64,000 bases of DNA from a virus: IMG/VR virus record IMGVR_UViG_3300010160_000025, positions 1-64,000 of that record. One strand, written 5' to 3'. The notes under the pieces were generated by a model that made no database searches, had not been told where the DNA came from, and saw only the letters and a program-made list of their open reading frames with translations. The translations under genes and the position numbers were made by a program. Below, one piece after another: positions 50,401 to 57,360 of this stretch (position 1 is its first letter; every line of letters starts with the position of its first letter).

Positions 50401-50773
50401 TAGTCCATGTTGTTTTCCACCCATCAGACTCTGTATATTCAGTCCAGTTTGCCACATCGGCCGCAAAAGTAGTACTAGTATGTGCAGTTGATGAGTAGTA
50501 AACTTTGCCGCCAAAAACAACAATATGTCCGACACCGTATGAGTAGTTAGTTAGCCACGGACCTGTCCATGTCTTACCGTCAACTACCAGTGCCCAGCAA
50601 GGAAAAGTAGCATACAAATCTGTATAAAAATTTGCGCTGGATGTATTTGGAATTAGGCAAGTGTATGCTTTACCGTCATTAAGAATTACATCGTCTCGTG
50701 CGTATACAGTACTAGGAGCCCATGCGCCTGCCCATGTATATCGTAGTCTACCTATCTTAAATTCTGCTGCCAT
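41444..50773 (-). CDS. Giant tail fibre / appendage protein, 3109 residues, with LamG-like domain
   Basis: 3109 residues, paralogous to the 3454-residue protein along most of its length. Seven CBM5/12-like modules (e.g. 'TNTIYGVNDVVKYGGIVYKC', 'SGTRYKLNDLVKLNGNIYIC') make up residues ~10-310 plus one near 560. A beta-helix start 'NVKTGTYSEQLPIVIPENVS' follows, then the shared block 'IVSNDYTMVISDGIGIWCTG'. Propeller-like 'W..i.YGnG.FvAis' repeats occupy ~2150-2285 and ~2510-2720. Between them, at ~2310-2490, is a concanavalin/LamG-type jelly-roll ('LNGSSYVTVASDTRF', 'DFTIEFFWRPT', 'WNHVAISRSSGITRMFVNGT', 'GYIDEVRVTRGVSRY') missing from the other giant. The C-terminus has 'ISTQRAVKSYLTGRLSQGG'. 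Likely a fibre binding host glycans. Confidence 0.82.
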   Translation of the reverse strand: MAAEFKIGRLRYTWAGAWAPSTVYARDDVILNDGKAYTCLIPNTSSANFYTDLYATFPCWALVVDGKTWTGPWLTNYSYGVGHIVVFGGKVYYSSTAHTSTTFAADVANWTEYTESDGWKTTWTTNTIYGVNDVVKYGGIVYKCTANHTSAADNILGLETNSANWTVYYSGVDYKGAWSSGTRYKLNDLVKLNGNIYICTQYHSASSTFNASNFSMYTPGQLFKLIWSNATTYQIGDSVLFGGNAYISKTANNLSNSPNTSTANWSLFNIGYNSRNTWTSGASYMPGDLVARNGLLYKATANSTAQDPNTATVSTSYVAVGSSGTKLNVSSVTNISPGMTLSSDSFFSGQKVSTVVTNTASATATLTAPTSITISSFTSKTGTGPYLVTYAIPTQASAPATGVQYVVSGNSNLNTNATVLCTASSTTSITLSYAIDPGTYSTLTPTTIILANASVLTLSGSITGTFEIGMELSGSGITSGAYISAGSGNTWTVATNQTATSTTITGTNHYITLSKAPDATITDGQVVSLVGINSVYWSLLIPGQQWANRWASGNTYFVGDVVSWANGTYVCINYQSSSLTISPDQDTRASNWILLIAHDLNNSLNVQGDLRTFKDGKPSVLPITSPLGEIDTYVLAVLTDVPNWKKTNVVASVYYVDAYSGIDSAHFGRTWDQPWKSIRYACDTVTAGFYFPNAVALLKANKGFMVAEMLQWMFYQMQQNNSPFSADSLWDINYTQRDAERIIDAVIYDLKRGGNSQIVAATLSYFFVGTKDQFINSLTAASVVYYSPALNYLLSLMQSVVTNTVPAVNYQTTNGVAATSVVYQTINNSFAAETNIATNISSLMSIVTTALTNQNTYLVPSSNTGITAIINVKTGTYSEQLPIVIPENVSIVGDELRSSVVQPATNITMYCTDTIATGNPATANTMVVNSTVGLTDQMPLQFISPPVNNAITSFGGITSGQTYYVVGSSITSTSLQINDGPTFTFTGSGVIGSNIISNVINITSLAVGMKITGVAVANNTYVYAFSQNVNSIATITLCIGYPLADGYVFVPANQSVGGTIRTLTASGNLVQFENGSGSMTVYAGDCLKNMFLMRNGTTIRNLSLYGLKGTITGVNQYTTARPTGPAYTSLDPGNGPNDTSVWIIRKSPYAQNLTVFGDGATGIKIDGTLHNGGSKSIVSNDYTMVISDGIGIWCTGPGAITEAISVFSYYAYAGYFAEAGGRIRSANGNSSYGTFGVVSEGYDLTEVPLSGTVNNQSQQVQATVTSAFGTTDQLLKLNYNNAGSGYYTPVTNMLKYSNEFLTTWTNDANLSFIKNSTAPTGYTEAWLLTGSTGTQGTGYIQQIIEINPAGYTYTNISGATQEGAPGNSATFNITVTPTAYVVTVNTGGSLYQTGNNILIKGSVLGGIDTDNDLTIVVGNLSGTSISTISASTGTVPFGSSQAYTLSLYVYAGTSASVDIQAVFSGTTTVTSGINYNVSSHTVTPYSGTSLTSSANGGILPTSYGAQKTLVNGWYRVWFSVSDSVGVNNTLTFKFFPQGANAPIANTYSIIYGSQVEISGNTVSPKFYLETTTNRFTAYANYEVVGAGANAVLSGDEPRSQAIFNARITTDNNGFTGGAGYANSSNTAQDGGTYSIKLASTDQGLYNYLGMRVFINSGTGAGQYGFISYYNNAAGVDSNGIATKTALVLKESYDPLTIITSTYNSTPANNLLTLASGTDVSPWYVNQAVQFIPTYYTTTATSTSVDTVVATATAGGTINTISIPTASLLLNMPVTFGEGPFNITPGYQYYITDIDYVNNAIQISTTLSGNPIDLNNVATGSQTMSYPRYSGYIKAPTANMVPNIPIQFTGVALGGVVLGTNYYINEIVDSNNFTISTTLVKLTTVETVGTPVSTPINQVKATTTSLVPMTPVVFSGTIFDAAIQPGVVYYISNIVDAASFNLASSIIRTTVTNTEFSTNLVTVDDVTGFIAGQPIIFSGIQAGRTFGNIAPETVYYILTINAVTNKITISSDKTNPYILTNRSGLIQARTCPEPLTLGGGTGSMTLTTTGAKTVVTHSIGNISTMNGTFSTSLFGGVNSYTIYYITALTSGQNPTLSISTAQAGTPITLTTGVGNMRMAASGWDNITPGTPPVISLDSTSAYFIEPRTVASAPPYSQTSGTVATSLVGGASFTSVAYGNNYFIAIPTTGTIGASSTDGATWTSIKLPTGITAWSTIAYGNNYWIALGTANGGASIAAYSNSNGLGWRQSSLPSTSTWSKIMYGNGTFVAISSDNTRAAYSTNQGQTWTASSLPSSTPTTLTGTPVISTAQQKFGISSLSLNGSSYVTVASDTRFAYNNEDFTIEFFWRPTALGTQQVLFDQRSTSNDAAIYLEMNTSGNIRLFVNNAYQITSSVACSAGSWNHVAISRSSGITRMFVNGTLTPTTYTDANAYAARPIVIGASRTGGTFATGYIDEVRVTRGVSRYSTTFTPSLFAFTPDANTMLLMHFDDINGSTAITSSIGSWVSLTYGSGIFLAINSNGQSAWSTNGISWTLSTLPTSNVILSGVSIAGGAGQFTCTTTTTQLVVGQSVVITGANLTPSGTYGAVTNGTYYISATDGKSTFVLSDTYAHAIAGTNAITTSSGTPSGLTFSVGAPAYTSVSFGNNKFVAVQSGTGLRSAISFDGANWTQSLNYMSATKVRYGQGVFVAINSDSTSAWASEHGISWTNRTLTYGSIDSIVFGITSSNIGVFATLTGDGSQSGNATAISEGAKAQGRPTINSGVITALSLWETGSNYDPALTTPTISLIDYNVSVSATLTPRVGNGAIANPTFINRGTGYSTTSTVVTITGDGYADTYQIGLNLIVSNLASVPLVGSNLSIAGNSQIYKVTSASAVFGTTAPFIEATIQVSPEMTTAKSPAHGTAIQLRQLYSQCRVTNHDFLLVGTGNKATANYPYTDITTAQIQNQAVETNQGHVFYSSTDENGNFSVGGLFGVQQATGTVTLSATQFGLTGLQTLSLGGIAVGNSSVVVTQFSTDNTFAANSDAIISTQRAVKSYLTGRLSQGGANTYTGNFIAGTISVGGPNYMKSTVAPGLVGSDIKMVNKVYIPGSKVDGGMAALDMFMRSARNR

Positions 50774-50797
50774 GTTATATTTTCCTTATCTCTCTAT

Positions 50798-50805
50798 TAC
50801 TTATC
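50798..50805 (-). promoter_or_regulatory. Late-promoter-like box GATAAGTA
   Basis: GATAAGTA on the minus strand, 24 bases before the 3109-residue fibre gene. Same variant as at 14641-14648. AAGGAA lies between it and the ATG. Confidence 0.35.
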
Positions 50806-50813
50806 TGTTTGTT

Positions 50814-51188
50814 TTAACTTACAATTTGGCTTTGATCATATACATATGCTTGATTAATTCTTACCACTAGTTCGCCGTTAGCGTTGATATAGTAATAACA
50901 ATTTTTACCGTCAAATCGATATTGGTCAAATGTTAAATTTGGATAGGGACGACTGTGATCAGTTGCTAATCGACCATCAAAGAAATCAATACCATACTCA
51001 AAATTTTCAAAATTTCCATCGTTTGGTCCCGGTGCATTTAGTGTAATTGTATCAAAATCTTTGAGCTGGTCAATTTTATAAAAATAAAGTGTACCGTCAT
51101 CTGTGCGTTGTAGTCCGTAGAAAAATCTAGGATTACCTTCACCTAATATATCATTTAAACTAAGTTCGCCGCCTGCATAATAAGTCAT
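50814..51188 (-). CDS. Unknown small virion-operon protein
   Basis: 124 residues, not recognised. 'MTYYAGGELSLNDILGEGN', 'FYGLQRTDDGTLYFYKID', 'NYEYGIDFF'-like aromatic strands and 'FDQYRFDGKNCYYYINANGE' then 'LVVRINQAYVYDQSQIVS' suggest an aromatic-rich beta domain. AAGGAA precedes the ATG. It lies 11 bases after the small beta protein at 51200 and before the 3109-residue fibre, so a structural or fibre-linked role is probable. Confidence 0.55.
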   Translation of the reverse strand: MTYYAGGELSLNDILGEGNPRFFYGLQRTDDGTLYFYKIDQLKDFDTITLNAPGPNDGNFENFEYGIDFFDGRLATDHSRPYPNLTFDQYRFDGKNCYYYINANGELVVRINQAYVYDQSQIVS

Positions 51189-51199
51189 AATCTTTTCCT

Positions 51200-51544
51200 T
51201 TAAACTATTTCAACGTAGCTCATTACCAAATCTAAACTACTATCAAAGTTTGCACTCATCTTAATACTTGTGGATGGTCCCAATACTAACTTTTCACCGC
51301 CGTTAACTACTCTCAAACTTTGATTAGGCGGTATAACAACTTCTTTTATGAAGTATGCTGTAACTGGACTTCCGCTGTTGCCTGTTGGATCCGTTAATCT
51401 AATATTGGCCAGCACAATACCGTTGGTCATGTTGGTCAAACTAAGACCAATAACAGTAGTCTTTGCGTTTGCGCCTGTGGTTAAGATAGTAGACTCCACT
51501 GTTCCTAAACCTGTTTTTAATACGTTTTTAAAATTCGTTGCCAT
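51200..51544 (-). CDS. Small beta-structured virion protein (type 2)
   Basis: 114 residues: 'NVLKTGLGTVESTILTTGA', 'KTTVIGLSLTNMT', 'VLANIRLTDPTG', 'YFIKEVVIPPNQSLRVVNGG', 'EKLVLGPSTSIKMSA', 'DLVMSYVEIV'. The strand order and the 'vPP...l...G..i' turn match the small proteins at 30648 and 58203. In marine T4-like phages such proteins accompany fibre genes. Function not established. Confidence 0.6.
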   Translation of the reverse strand: MATNFKNVLKTGLGTVESTILTTGANAKTTVIGLSLTNMTNGIVLANIRLTDPTGNSGSPVTAYFIKEVVIPPNQSLRVVNGGEKLVLGPSTSIKMSANFDSSLDLVMSYVEIV

Positions 51545-51551
51545 TTTTCTA

Positions 51552-54434
51552 TTATCCTAACATTATTGCGGACGTGATGCCCAAACTTTCTGCTTCTGCG
51601 GCAGTTACGCCGCCAACTGTTCCTGCTATACCTGACCAATACGTTCCAGTATAGACTTCAACTCTGCCGTCTGTGGTATTATATCTAACCATACCTGTTT
51701 CTACGATTGCGGGTCTAGAATCTGTGTTTCCTACTGGGATAACAAATCCGCCACTGCCACCTATTTTAAAATAACCAGTACCTGTATTTGATATTTCAGT
51801 AACACTGTCAGCAATAATATTACTTATCAAATTTCCCCGAACTTCAAAATTCCCAATTTGTACAGTTGCATCTAGTACTAAATCTGTGCCAGATGTTGTT
51901 GTGGCAATGGTGTTTCCGTCAATTTTAATATTTTCAAACTGTGCGTATCCAGTAGTAGTTAGTGTGCCTGTGATATTAGTAACGCCAGTTTGTATATAAT
52001 CACCAGTTTGTGTGTAGTTACCTGCATGTGCTACAGTGCCCGTTACTGTAGTATTGTTTAGAGTTGTAGTACCATTAACTGTTAGGTCTCTTGTGATAAC
52101 AACATCGTTTGAAGGGATTGATATAATGCCACTACCATTAGCCTCTAATACTAAATTGGTGTTGGGTAAACTTGTGGTAATAGTGTTATTGCTGATATTA
52201 ATACTGCTAACATTTATTTCATTAGTATATAAGTATTTCCATCTTAGACTATTACTGCCCAAGTCATATGTGTTAGTAGTGCTTGGTAATAAATCACTAG
52301 TTACTCCGGCAACAAAACTCACAGAATCAGTTGTTTGATCGCCAACTTGTATATTGCCACCTATGGTAACATTGCCAACTACATCAAGATTTCCTGCAAT
52401 GTTTACATTGTTAGTAAAGTTGATTTGATCGTTAGCACTGGTAATGTTTATAGGGCCAGTTGTACTGCTAAATGTATTACCAGTTAGTCTTAGATTACCT
52501 GTTTCAATTTTTACGCCGTCAATGTAGGTAGTGTTAGCACCGTTGGTAAATGTTACTCCGGCGTCTGATTGAATATTAACACTAGCATCGGTAAACTGCA
52601 CTGTGCCGTTTTGTTGATTAACATAAAATAAATCGCCAACACGGAAATCACCTTTATGATCAACTGAGTTGTAATAAATCTTTGCGCCACTGGCTTCTGT
52701 TATTTCATTGTCTTGAACCACAAATGTTACATCATTATCACTGCGTTTGCCTGCACCAATGTATGCTAAATTATGTCCAATCAAATAAGCAATTACTCCT
52801 GCTCCTACACCATATACTCCATAGTTACCATAAACAGTAGCAGAGCCAATAGCACGGACCTCAACACCAAAATCACTGTAATCAACTAATGTAAACTTGG
52901 TAGCGGTTGCTCCGTTCGTGGTGTTACGAATATCTTGAGATAATGTTCCGCCAACTACTAGTCCTGTGATTTTTCCAGTTAGATAAATTTTTCCGTCAGT
53001 GTCTTTTTTAGCAATAGTTCCGCTGGCTAGTACTGTAACTCCGTCAGTGTCATAGTAACTTACAGTATTGCCAACGTTAAATGTTCCTGTAGTGCCGCTT
53101 AGGCGTAGTGCTGTTTTGCCGGCGTTAGCAAAGCCTGTTGCGCCACTGTATAGATACATGCCTTTATCAGCAAAGTAGCTAAAGCTGTTTAACCACTCAA
53201 CACGAGTACCGTTAGTTGCTGACAGGCATTCTTGATTTGGTGTAAAGAATGTTACACTATGGAATAAGCAGGCAGCTTCTTTGCTGGCAATGTTAGCAAC
53301 TGATCCATCTAATAGAATGCCTTTACCTGCATCATTGCTGTCAAATCCGTAAGGATCTCCCTCACTAGTTACACTACCTCTACTAATAACTGTGACGTTT
53401 CTAACGTATGGACTGCGAGTAGTTACTGTAAAATTGTTAGCAAAACGGAATGCATACCCAGTATTATTTGTAGCATTATATCTGTAACCTGTAATGGTTA
53501 AGTCTTCAACAGTTGTTTCACCGTTGAGCAAAAATGCATCTTTATCCACAGTTCCTACTGTGGGCTGTATAGTTACCGAGCGCAGACTTTCGCCTTTAAC
53601 TGTTACACCCACAGGCACTGTTAAGGGAAATATTTCAGTGTATGTACCTGGGTATAAGAAAATAGTATCTCCGCTGGCGGCTACTGTTATTGCTTTCTTT
53701 AAGCTGGCAAATGGATCGTTTTGATGTGTGCCAGTATTAGTGTCAGTACCGTTAGTAGCAACATAATATATTTTACCCTGGCGTAAAGTTAGTTGTATTC
53801 CGTCAACTGTTAAGTTGTCAGTGGCAATTGCATCACTATGGATTGTATTAACCCAGATATCTGCCCAACGTTTATTACTTGCTCCCAGCGTAAATGTGTT
53901 GTCAGTATTTGGGATTATATTGCTATTGATGTCAGCGTTGAATACAATATTATCTGTATTTGCATCGCCGATTGTAATATCACCGTCTGCTGTGATACTG
54001 CCTGTAGCATGAAGGTTGCCGTGAACAGTGGTGTCTGCAAATAGTTCAACTGTTCCAGTAGGACGTAGTTCTAAATTAGTACCGGCAGTATTAGTTGAAA
54101 TAGTATTAGCATCTAATGTAACTGCATCTATTTTAAGTTTATTTTGGTATACTATTGCGGCACCGTTAAATCCTGTAAGATTTAAAATGCCTGTTGAACT
54201 GCTGAAAGTATTACCAGATATGGTAATATTGCTGACATTTAAAGTGTCAGTTTCTAAATATGTTGTTCTTGTTGTGCCGTTTACCTGCAGGTCATGTGTC
54301 GGTGCGTTAGTGTTCACGCCGATACGCATGTGATTCACATCGAGATATAGAAGGTCTGTCTCAAACGCTAAATCAACTCCGTCACGAAGCAGATTTGCCT
54401 TTAAGAGCGGACCGGAAATTCGACCAATGGACAT
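51552..54434 (-). CDS. Beta-helix tail fibre protein, 960 residues
   Basis: Start 'MSIGRISGPLLKANLLRDG' is shared with the 911-residue paralogue upstream and is a typical marine T4-like fibre N-terminus. Residues ~110-200 hold 'GNLHATGSITADGDITIGD'-type repeats. A pectate-lyase-like right-handed helix begins near 225 ('KIYYVATNGTDTNTGTHQND', 'ASGDTIFLYPGTYTEIFPLT', 'VKGESLRSVTIQP'). The second half repeats the 'GNLDVVGNVTIGGNIQVGDQ' and 'LPSTTNTYDLGSNSLRWKYL' type. The C-terminal cap is 'TGMVRYNTTDGRVEVYTGTY'. Probably a trimeric fibre whose helix may bind or cleave polysaccharide; no catalytic residues were identified. AGGAG precedes the ATG after a structured 120-base leader. Confidence 0.82.
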   Translation of the reverse strand: MSIGRISGPLLKANLLRDGVDLAFETDLLYLDVNHMRIGVNTNAPTHDLQVNGTTRTTYLETDTLNVSNITISGNTFSSSTGILNLTGFNGAAIVYQNKLKIDAVTLDANTISTNTAGTNLELRPTGTVELFADTTVHGNLHATGSITADGDITIGDANTDNIVFNADINSNIIPNTDNTFTLGASNKRWADIWVNTIHSDAIATDNLTVDGIQLTLRQGKIYYVATNGTDTNTGTHQNDPFASLKKAITVAASGDTIFLYPGTYTEIFPLTVPVGVTVKGESLRSVTIQPTVGTVDKDAFLLNGETTVEDLTITGYRYNATNNTGYAFRFANNFTVTTRSPYVRNVTVISRGSVTSEGDPYGFDSNDAGKGILLDGSVANIASKEAACLFHSVTFFTPNQECLSATNGTRVEWLNSFSYFADKGMYLYSGATGFANAGKTALRLSGTTGTFNVGNTVSYYDTDGVTVLASGTIAKKDTDGKIYLTGKITGLVVGGTLSQDIRNTTNGATATKFTLVDYSDFGVEVRAIGSATVYGNYGVYGVGAGVIAYLIGHNLAYIGAGKRSDNDVTFVVQDNEITEASGAKIYYNSVDHKGDFRVGDLFYVNQQNGTVQFTDASVNIQSDAGVTFTNGANTTYIDGVKIETGNLRLTGNTFSSTTGPINITSANDQINFTNNVNIAGNLDVVGNVTIGGNIQVGDQTTDSVSFVAGVTSDLLPSTTNTYDLGSNSLRWKYLYTNEINVSSINISNNTITTSLPNTNLVLEANGSGIISIPSNDVVITRDLTVNGTTTLNNTTVTGTVAHAGNYTQTGDYIQTGVTNITGTLTTTGYAQFENIKIDGNTIATTTSGTDLVLDATVQIGNFEVRGNLISNIIADSVTEISNTGTGYFKIGGSGGFVIPVGNTDSRPAIVETGMVRYNTTDGRVEVYTGTYWSGIAGTVGGVTAAEAESLGITSAIMLG

Positions 54435-54461
54435 GCGCTCTCCTAATGACCCCGCGTTTCA

Positions 54462-54542
54462 CGGTTAACCGAATTCTCATCCCTTGCGGGCTCTATGCTG
54501 GTTTACCACAGGTTGGTATCGGGGGTTTATTGGTCAAACCCC
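54462..54542 (-). promoter_or_regulatory. Structured 5' leader of the 960-residue fibre gene
   Basis: The minus-strand leader between the late box (54553-54560) and the ATG (54434) can fold into a row of stem-loops: GGGGTTT/AAACCCC with a 7-base loop (54522-54542), CCC-GCAA-GGG with a GNRA loop (54481-54490), and CGG-TTAA-CCG (54462-54471). None has a U-run, so this is not a plain terminator. It may control stability or translation; not matched to a known riboswitch. Confidence 0.4.
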
Positions 54543-54552
54543 TCAGTAATAT

Positions 54553-54560
54553 TATTTATC
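54553..54560 (-). promoter_or_regulatory. T4-type late promoter box GATAAATA
   Basis: GATAAATA on the minus strand, just before the end of the 911-residue fibre gene and 118 bases upstream of the 960-residue fibre ATG, giving an unusually long leader for this genome. Confidence 0.45.
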
Positions 54561-54571
54561 TGTTTGGAGAT

Positions 54572-57307
54572 TTAGCCCAGGATTATGCCCCATAACCCAA
54601 GGACTGCTTCGACTTCTTCGTAGGATATTTCTGCGGCAAGGCCTTTAGCTGGTATCCACCCGTTATCTCCCTCTGAGGGGTTTCCTGAATATACTTCTGC
54701 GGCTGCTACAGGATCTTGTACAAATTCAATAACAACATTGTTGTTTATTCTAAACTGTCCAACCTCAGGAGCAGGCTCTCTAGTTGCGCTATTACCAATA
54801 GGTATAGCCAATGCGCCCATGTTGGCAAATTTAATGTATCCTGCGCCAGTGTTGGCAAATTGTATTTTTTTACTTAGAGTAGGACCGTTTAAAGTCAATA
54901 CATCTGTTCCTGATTTGAATGAAACACTACCTGTTGCAGATGCTAAGATAATGTTGGTACTTGATAATGTGGTTCCAGATGTGTCTATATTTGCAAAAGT
55001 TCCGCCTGCGCTGGTTATAACTTGACCAGTTATATGTGTATTACCTGTTCGTGTATTTGTAGTTGGTATTGATGTTAGAGTATTTTCAGCGGATAACGGT
55101 ATAGAATCTTCAGTTAAGATAATACCAAAATTTTCAGTCTGGTAAAGTTGCCCTAATATTGTACTGCTTACATAGTTTCCGGTATGCGTAACATTATTAG
55201 AAATTATAGTATTTGAGAAATAACTATTTCCTGAGACAGTTAGATTATTATCTATTAAAACACTAGTACTATTAGATTTAATTTTATTTGTAGATGTTAA
55301 TACAAGATTTCCGCTAGTTGTAGTAATACCGTTTGTAGATAAGTTTATGTTTGCTGTTTGAGAGTTTAAGCTATATAAATTTTTCCACTTTTGGTCAGGT
55401 GTTCCGGATCCCAAGTCATAGGTGCCAGTAGTCTTAGGCAGTATATCGCTAGATACTTCTGATGCAAAGTTAACCGTATCTGTAGTTTGATTGCCAACAG
55501 TTAGTGTGCCTTCAACTTTAATATTGCCGCTAGTATATAAGTCTTTAGCAAATTGTACATTTTGTGTCAGTGTAGAAAGTCCATTTGCAGGTGTTATTTC
55601 AAACGATCGACTACGAGTAAGAATAGTGTTATCTCGAAGTGTAAAATCACCAATATCTATTTTACTATAATCTATAAACGTTTGATTAGGGGCTGTGCCA
55701 ATAATTAGTCTACTAGCACCGGTTACTACAGCTGAAGCAATATCTATTGATGTTGTGCCCTTATCAAAGTCAACATAAAACTGATCGCCTACTCTAAAGT
55801 TACCTTGTTGATCAACACTTTGATAATAAATTTTACCGCTATTAAGTTCTACAGTTTCGTTGGCTTGTATGACCAGGGTTTGATCGTTGCTGGAGTCTAA
55901 GCCTGTGCCAACATAACCAAAGTTATATTCAATCAAGTACATTAGAGTATTTGTACCGTCTGCTACGGCACCGTAAGTTCCATAAACGCTGGCACTGGCA
56001 ATAGCACGTACTTCAGCACCAAACTTAACTCCCAGTCCGGCTAGTCCTAAAACACCCTGTGTGGCATATAGGCCACGATAGGCAAAGTAGGTAAATGAGT
56101 TTAACCATTCTACACGGACACCGTTGGTCATTGTTAGAGCATCAACGCCCGGAGTAATAAATGTACAGGTGTGGAACAACATTGCGGCTTCATATGTAGT
56201 GGCATCACACGTACTACCGTCTACTAAAGCGCCTTTACCCGCATTAACTCCGCTGGTAATAACTGAAACGTTTTGTATATAGGGACTTCGAGTAGTTGTT
56301 TTTGCGTTTGCCGCAAAGCTAAATGCATATCCTTGATAAAAATTACTAACTGTTAGATCACTAACTGCGGTTTCACCATTAAGTAAAAATGCATTGTTGG
56401 TATTGGTTCCGCTAGTTGGCTGTACTGTAACTGCTCGTAGTCCTGCGCCTTTTATAGTTACCCCCACAGGAACTGTTAAGGGAAATATTTCAGTATATGT
56501 ACCTGGATAGATGTGAACCGTGTCACCGCTTGAGGCCACACTTAATGCTTTTTTGACTGTGGCGTAGGGACCATTTTCATGGTTACCTCGATTCGTATCA
56601 GCCCCGTTAGAAGCAACAAACCATATTTTACCTGGACGCAGAATTACACTTATGCCTGCACTGCCAATTGTATTAGCTACAAGTGCTTGGCCGTTGACAT
56701 GAGCAGTGTAAATGTCTGCCCAACGTTTGCCTCCAATGGCTAAATCGCTACCTAATGAATAGGTAATATCCAGATCTGGAATAATATTGCTGTTAACGTC
56801 TGCACTAAATGCCACATTGTCGCTGTTATTGTTACCAAATATCACACTGCCATCTGCTGTGATATTTCCTGTAGCATGTAGATTTCCTGTAATATTTGTG
56901 TCAGCATATATTTCTAAAGTGCCAGTTGGACTTAGATTAATGTTAGTAGCTGGCGTATATGTTGATATTGCATGTCCGGTAATTTCTAAGTTATCAGTTT
57001 TAATATTGTGAGCGTTGACATAATCACTACCCGATAAGACCACAGTTCCGCTGATTGCTTTTATTAGTTCATCTGGGCCAATTTCTAAATTACCAACATT
57101 GATCTTTGGAGCATCAATTATAATGAAGTCAGTACGCAGGGTGCCGTTAACAAAAAGTTCCTTGTTGATAGGGGTACTGTTAATGCTTAATGTTTTACCT
57201 GTGACGTCTAGATATAGTAACTGATTTTCAAATCTTAGATCATTACCATCTCGCAATAAATTTGCGTTAAGTAACGGACCTGAAATTCGACCAAGCTGTT
57301 TAGACAT
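54572..57307 (-). CDS. Beta-helix tail fibre protein, 911 residues
   Basis: Paralogue of the 960-residue fibre. Start 'MSKQLGRISGPLLNANLLRD'. 'TGNLHATGNITADGSVIFGN' and 'SLGSDLAIGGKRWADIYTAH' lead to a pectate-lyase-like helix from about residue 230 ('KIWFVASNGADTNRGNHENG', 'ASSGDTVHIYPGTYTEIFPL', 'VTIKGAGLRAVTVQPTSG'), a shared 'NGVRVEWLNSFTYFAYRG' block, and a beta-rich C-terminal half ending 'EVEAVLGLWGIILG'. The 960-residue copy has an additional ~60-residue piece after 'GLAGLG'-like sequence. Fibre or appendage role; substrate unknown. Late box AATAAATA at 57343-57350. Confidence 0.82.
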   Translation of the reverse strand: MSKQLGRISGPLLNANLLRDGNDLRFENQLLYLDVTGKTLSINSTPINKELFVNGTLRTDFIIIDAPKINVGNLEIGPDELIKAISGTVVLSGSDYVNAHNIKTDNLEITGHAISTYTPATNINLSPTGTLEIYADTNITGNLHATGNITADGSVIFGNNNSDNVAFSADVNSNIIPDLDITYSLGSDLAIGGKRWADIYTAHVNGQALVANTIGSAGISVILRPGKIWFVASNGADTNRGNHENGPYATVKKALSVASSGDTVHIYPGTYTEIFPLTVPVGVTIKGAGLRAVTVQPTSGTNTNNAFLLNGETAVSDLTVSNFYQGYAFSFAANAKTTTRSPYIQNVSVITSGVNAGKGALVDGSTCDATTYEAAMLFHTCTFITPGVDALTMTNGVRVEWLNSFTYFAYRGLYATQGVLGLAGLGVKFGAEVRAIASASVYGTYGAVADGTNTLMYLIEYNFGYVGTGLDSSNDQTLVIQANETVELNSGKIYYQSVDQQGNFRVGDQFYVDFDKGTTSIDIASAVVTGASRLIIGTAPNQTFIDYSKIDIGDFTLRDNTILTRSRSFEITPANGLSTLTQNVQFAKDLYTSGNIKVEGTLTVGNQTTDTVNFASEVSSDILPKTTGTYDLGSGTPDQKWKNLYSLNSQTANINLSTNGITTTSGNLVLTSTNKIKSNSTSVLIDNNLTVSGNSYFSNTIISNNVTHTGNYVSSTILGQLYQTENFGIILTEDSIPLSAENTLTSIPTTNTRTGNTHITGQVITSAGGTFANIDTSGTTLSSTNIILASATGSVSFKSGTDVLTLNGPTLSKKIQFANTGAGYIKFANMGALAIPIGNSATREPAPEVGQFRINNNVVIEFVQDPVAAAEVYSGNPSEGDNGWIPAKGLAAEISYEEVEAVLGLWGIILG

Positions 57308-57319
57308 AGATAATCCCCG

Positions 57320-57334
57320 GGTACTAGCAGTACC
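57320..57334 (-). repeat. Leader stem-loop GGTAC/GTACC
   Basis: Stem of five base pairs with a five-base loop between the late box and the ATG of the 911-residue fibre. Possible mRNA stability element; no U-run. Confidence 0.35.
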
Positions 57335-57342
57335 TTATAGTA

Positions 57343-57350
57343 TATTTATT
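57343..57350 (-). promoter_or_regulatory. T4-type late promoter box AATAAATA
   Basis: AATAAATA on the minus strand, in the 53-base gap upstream of the 911-residue fibre gene. Confidence 0.5.
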
Positions 57351-57360
57351 GGGATTTAGA

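Noticed and set aside
54481-54490. Known riboswitch (SAM-V, glutamine or preQ1 type) in the fibre leader
   Set aside because: The hairpins do not contain the conserved core bases I know for these classes, and a structural gene is an unlikely target.
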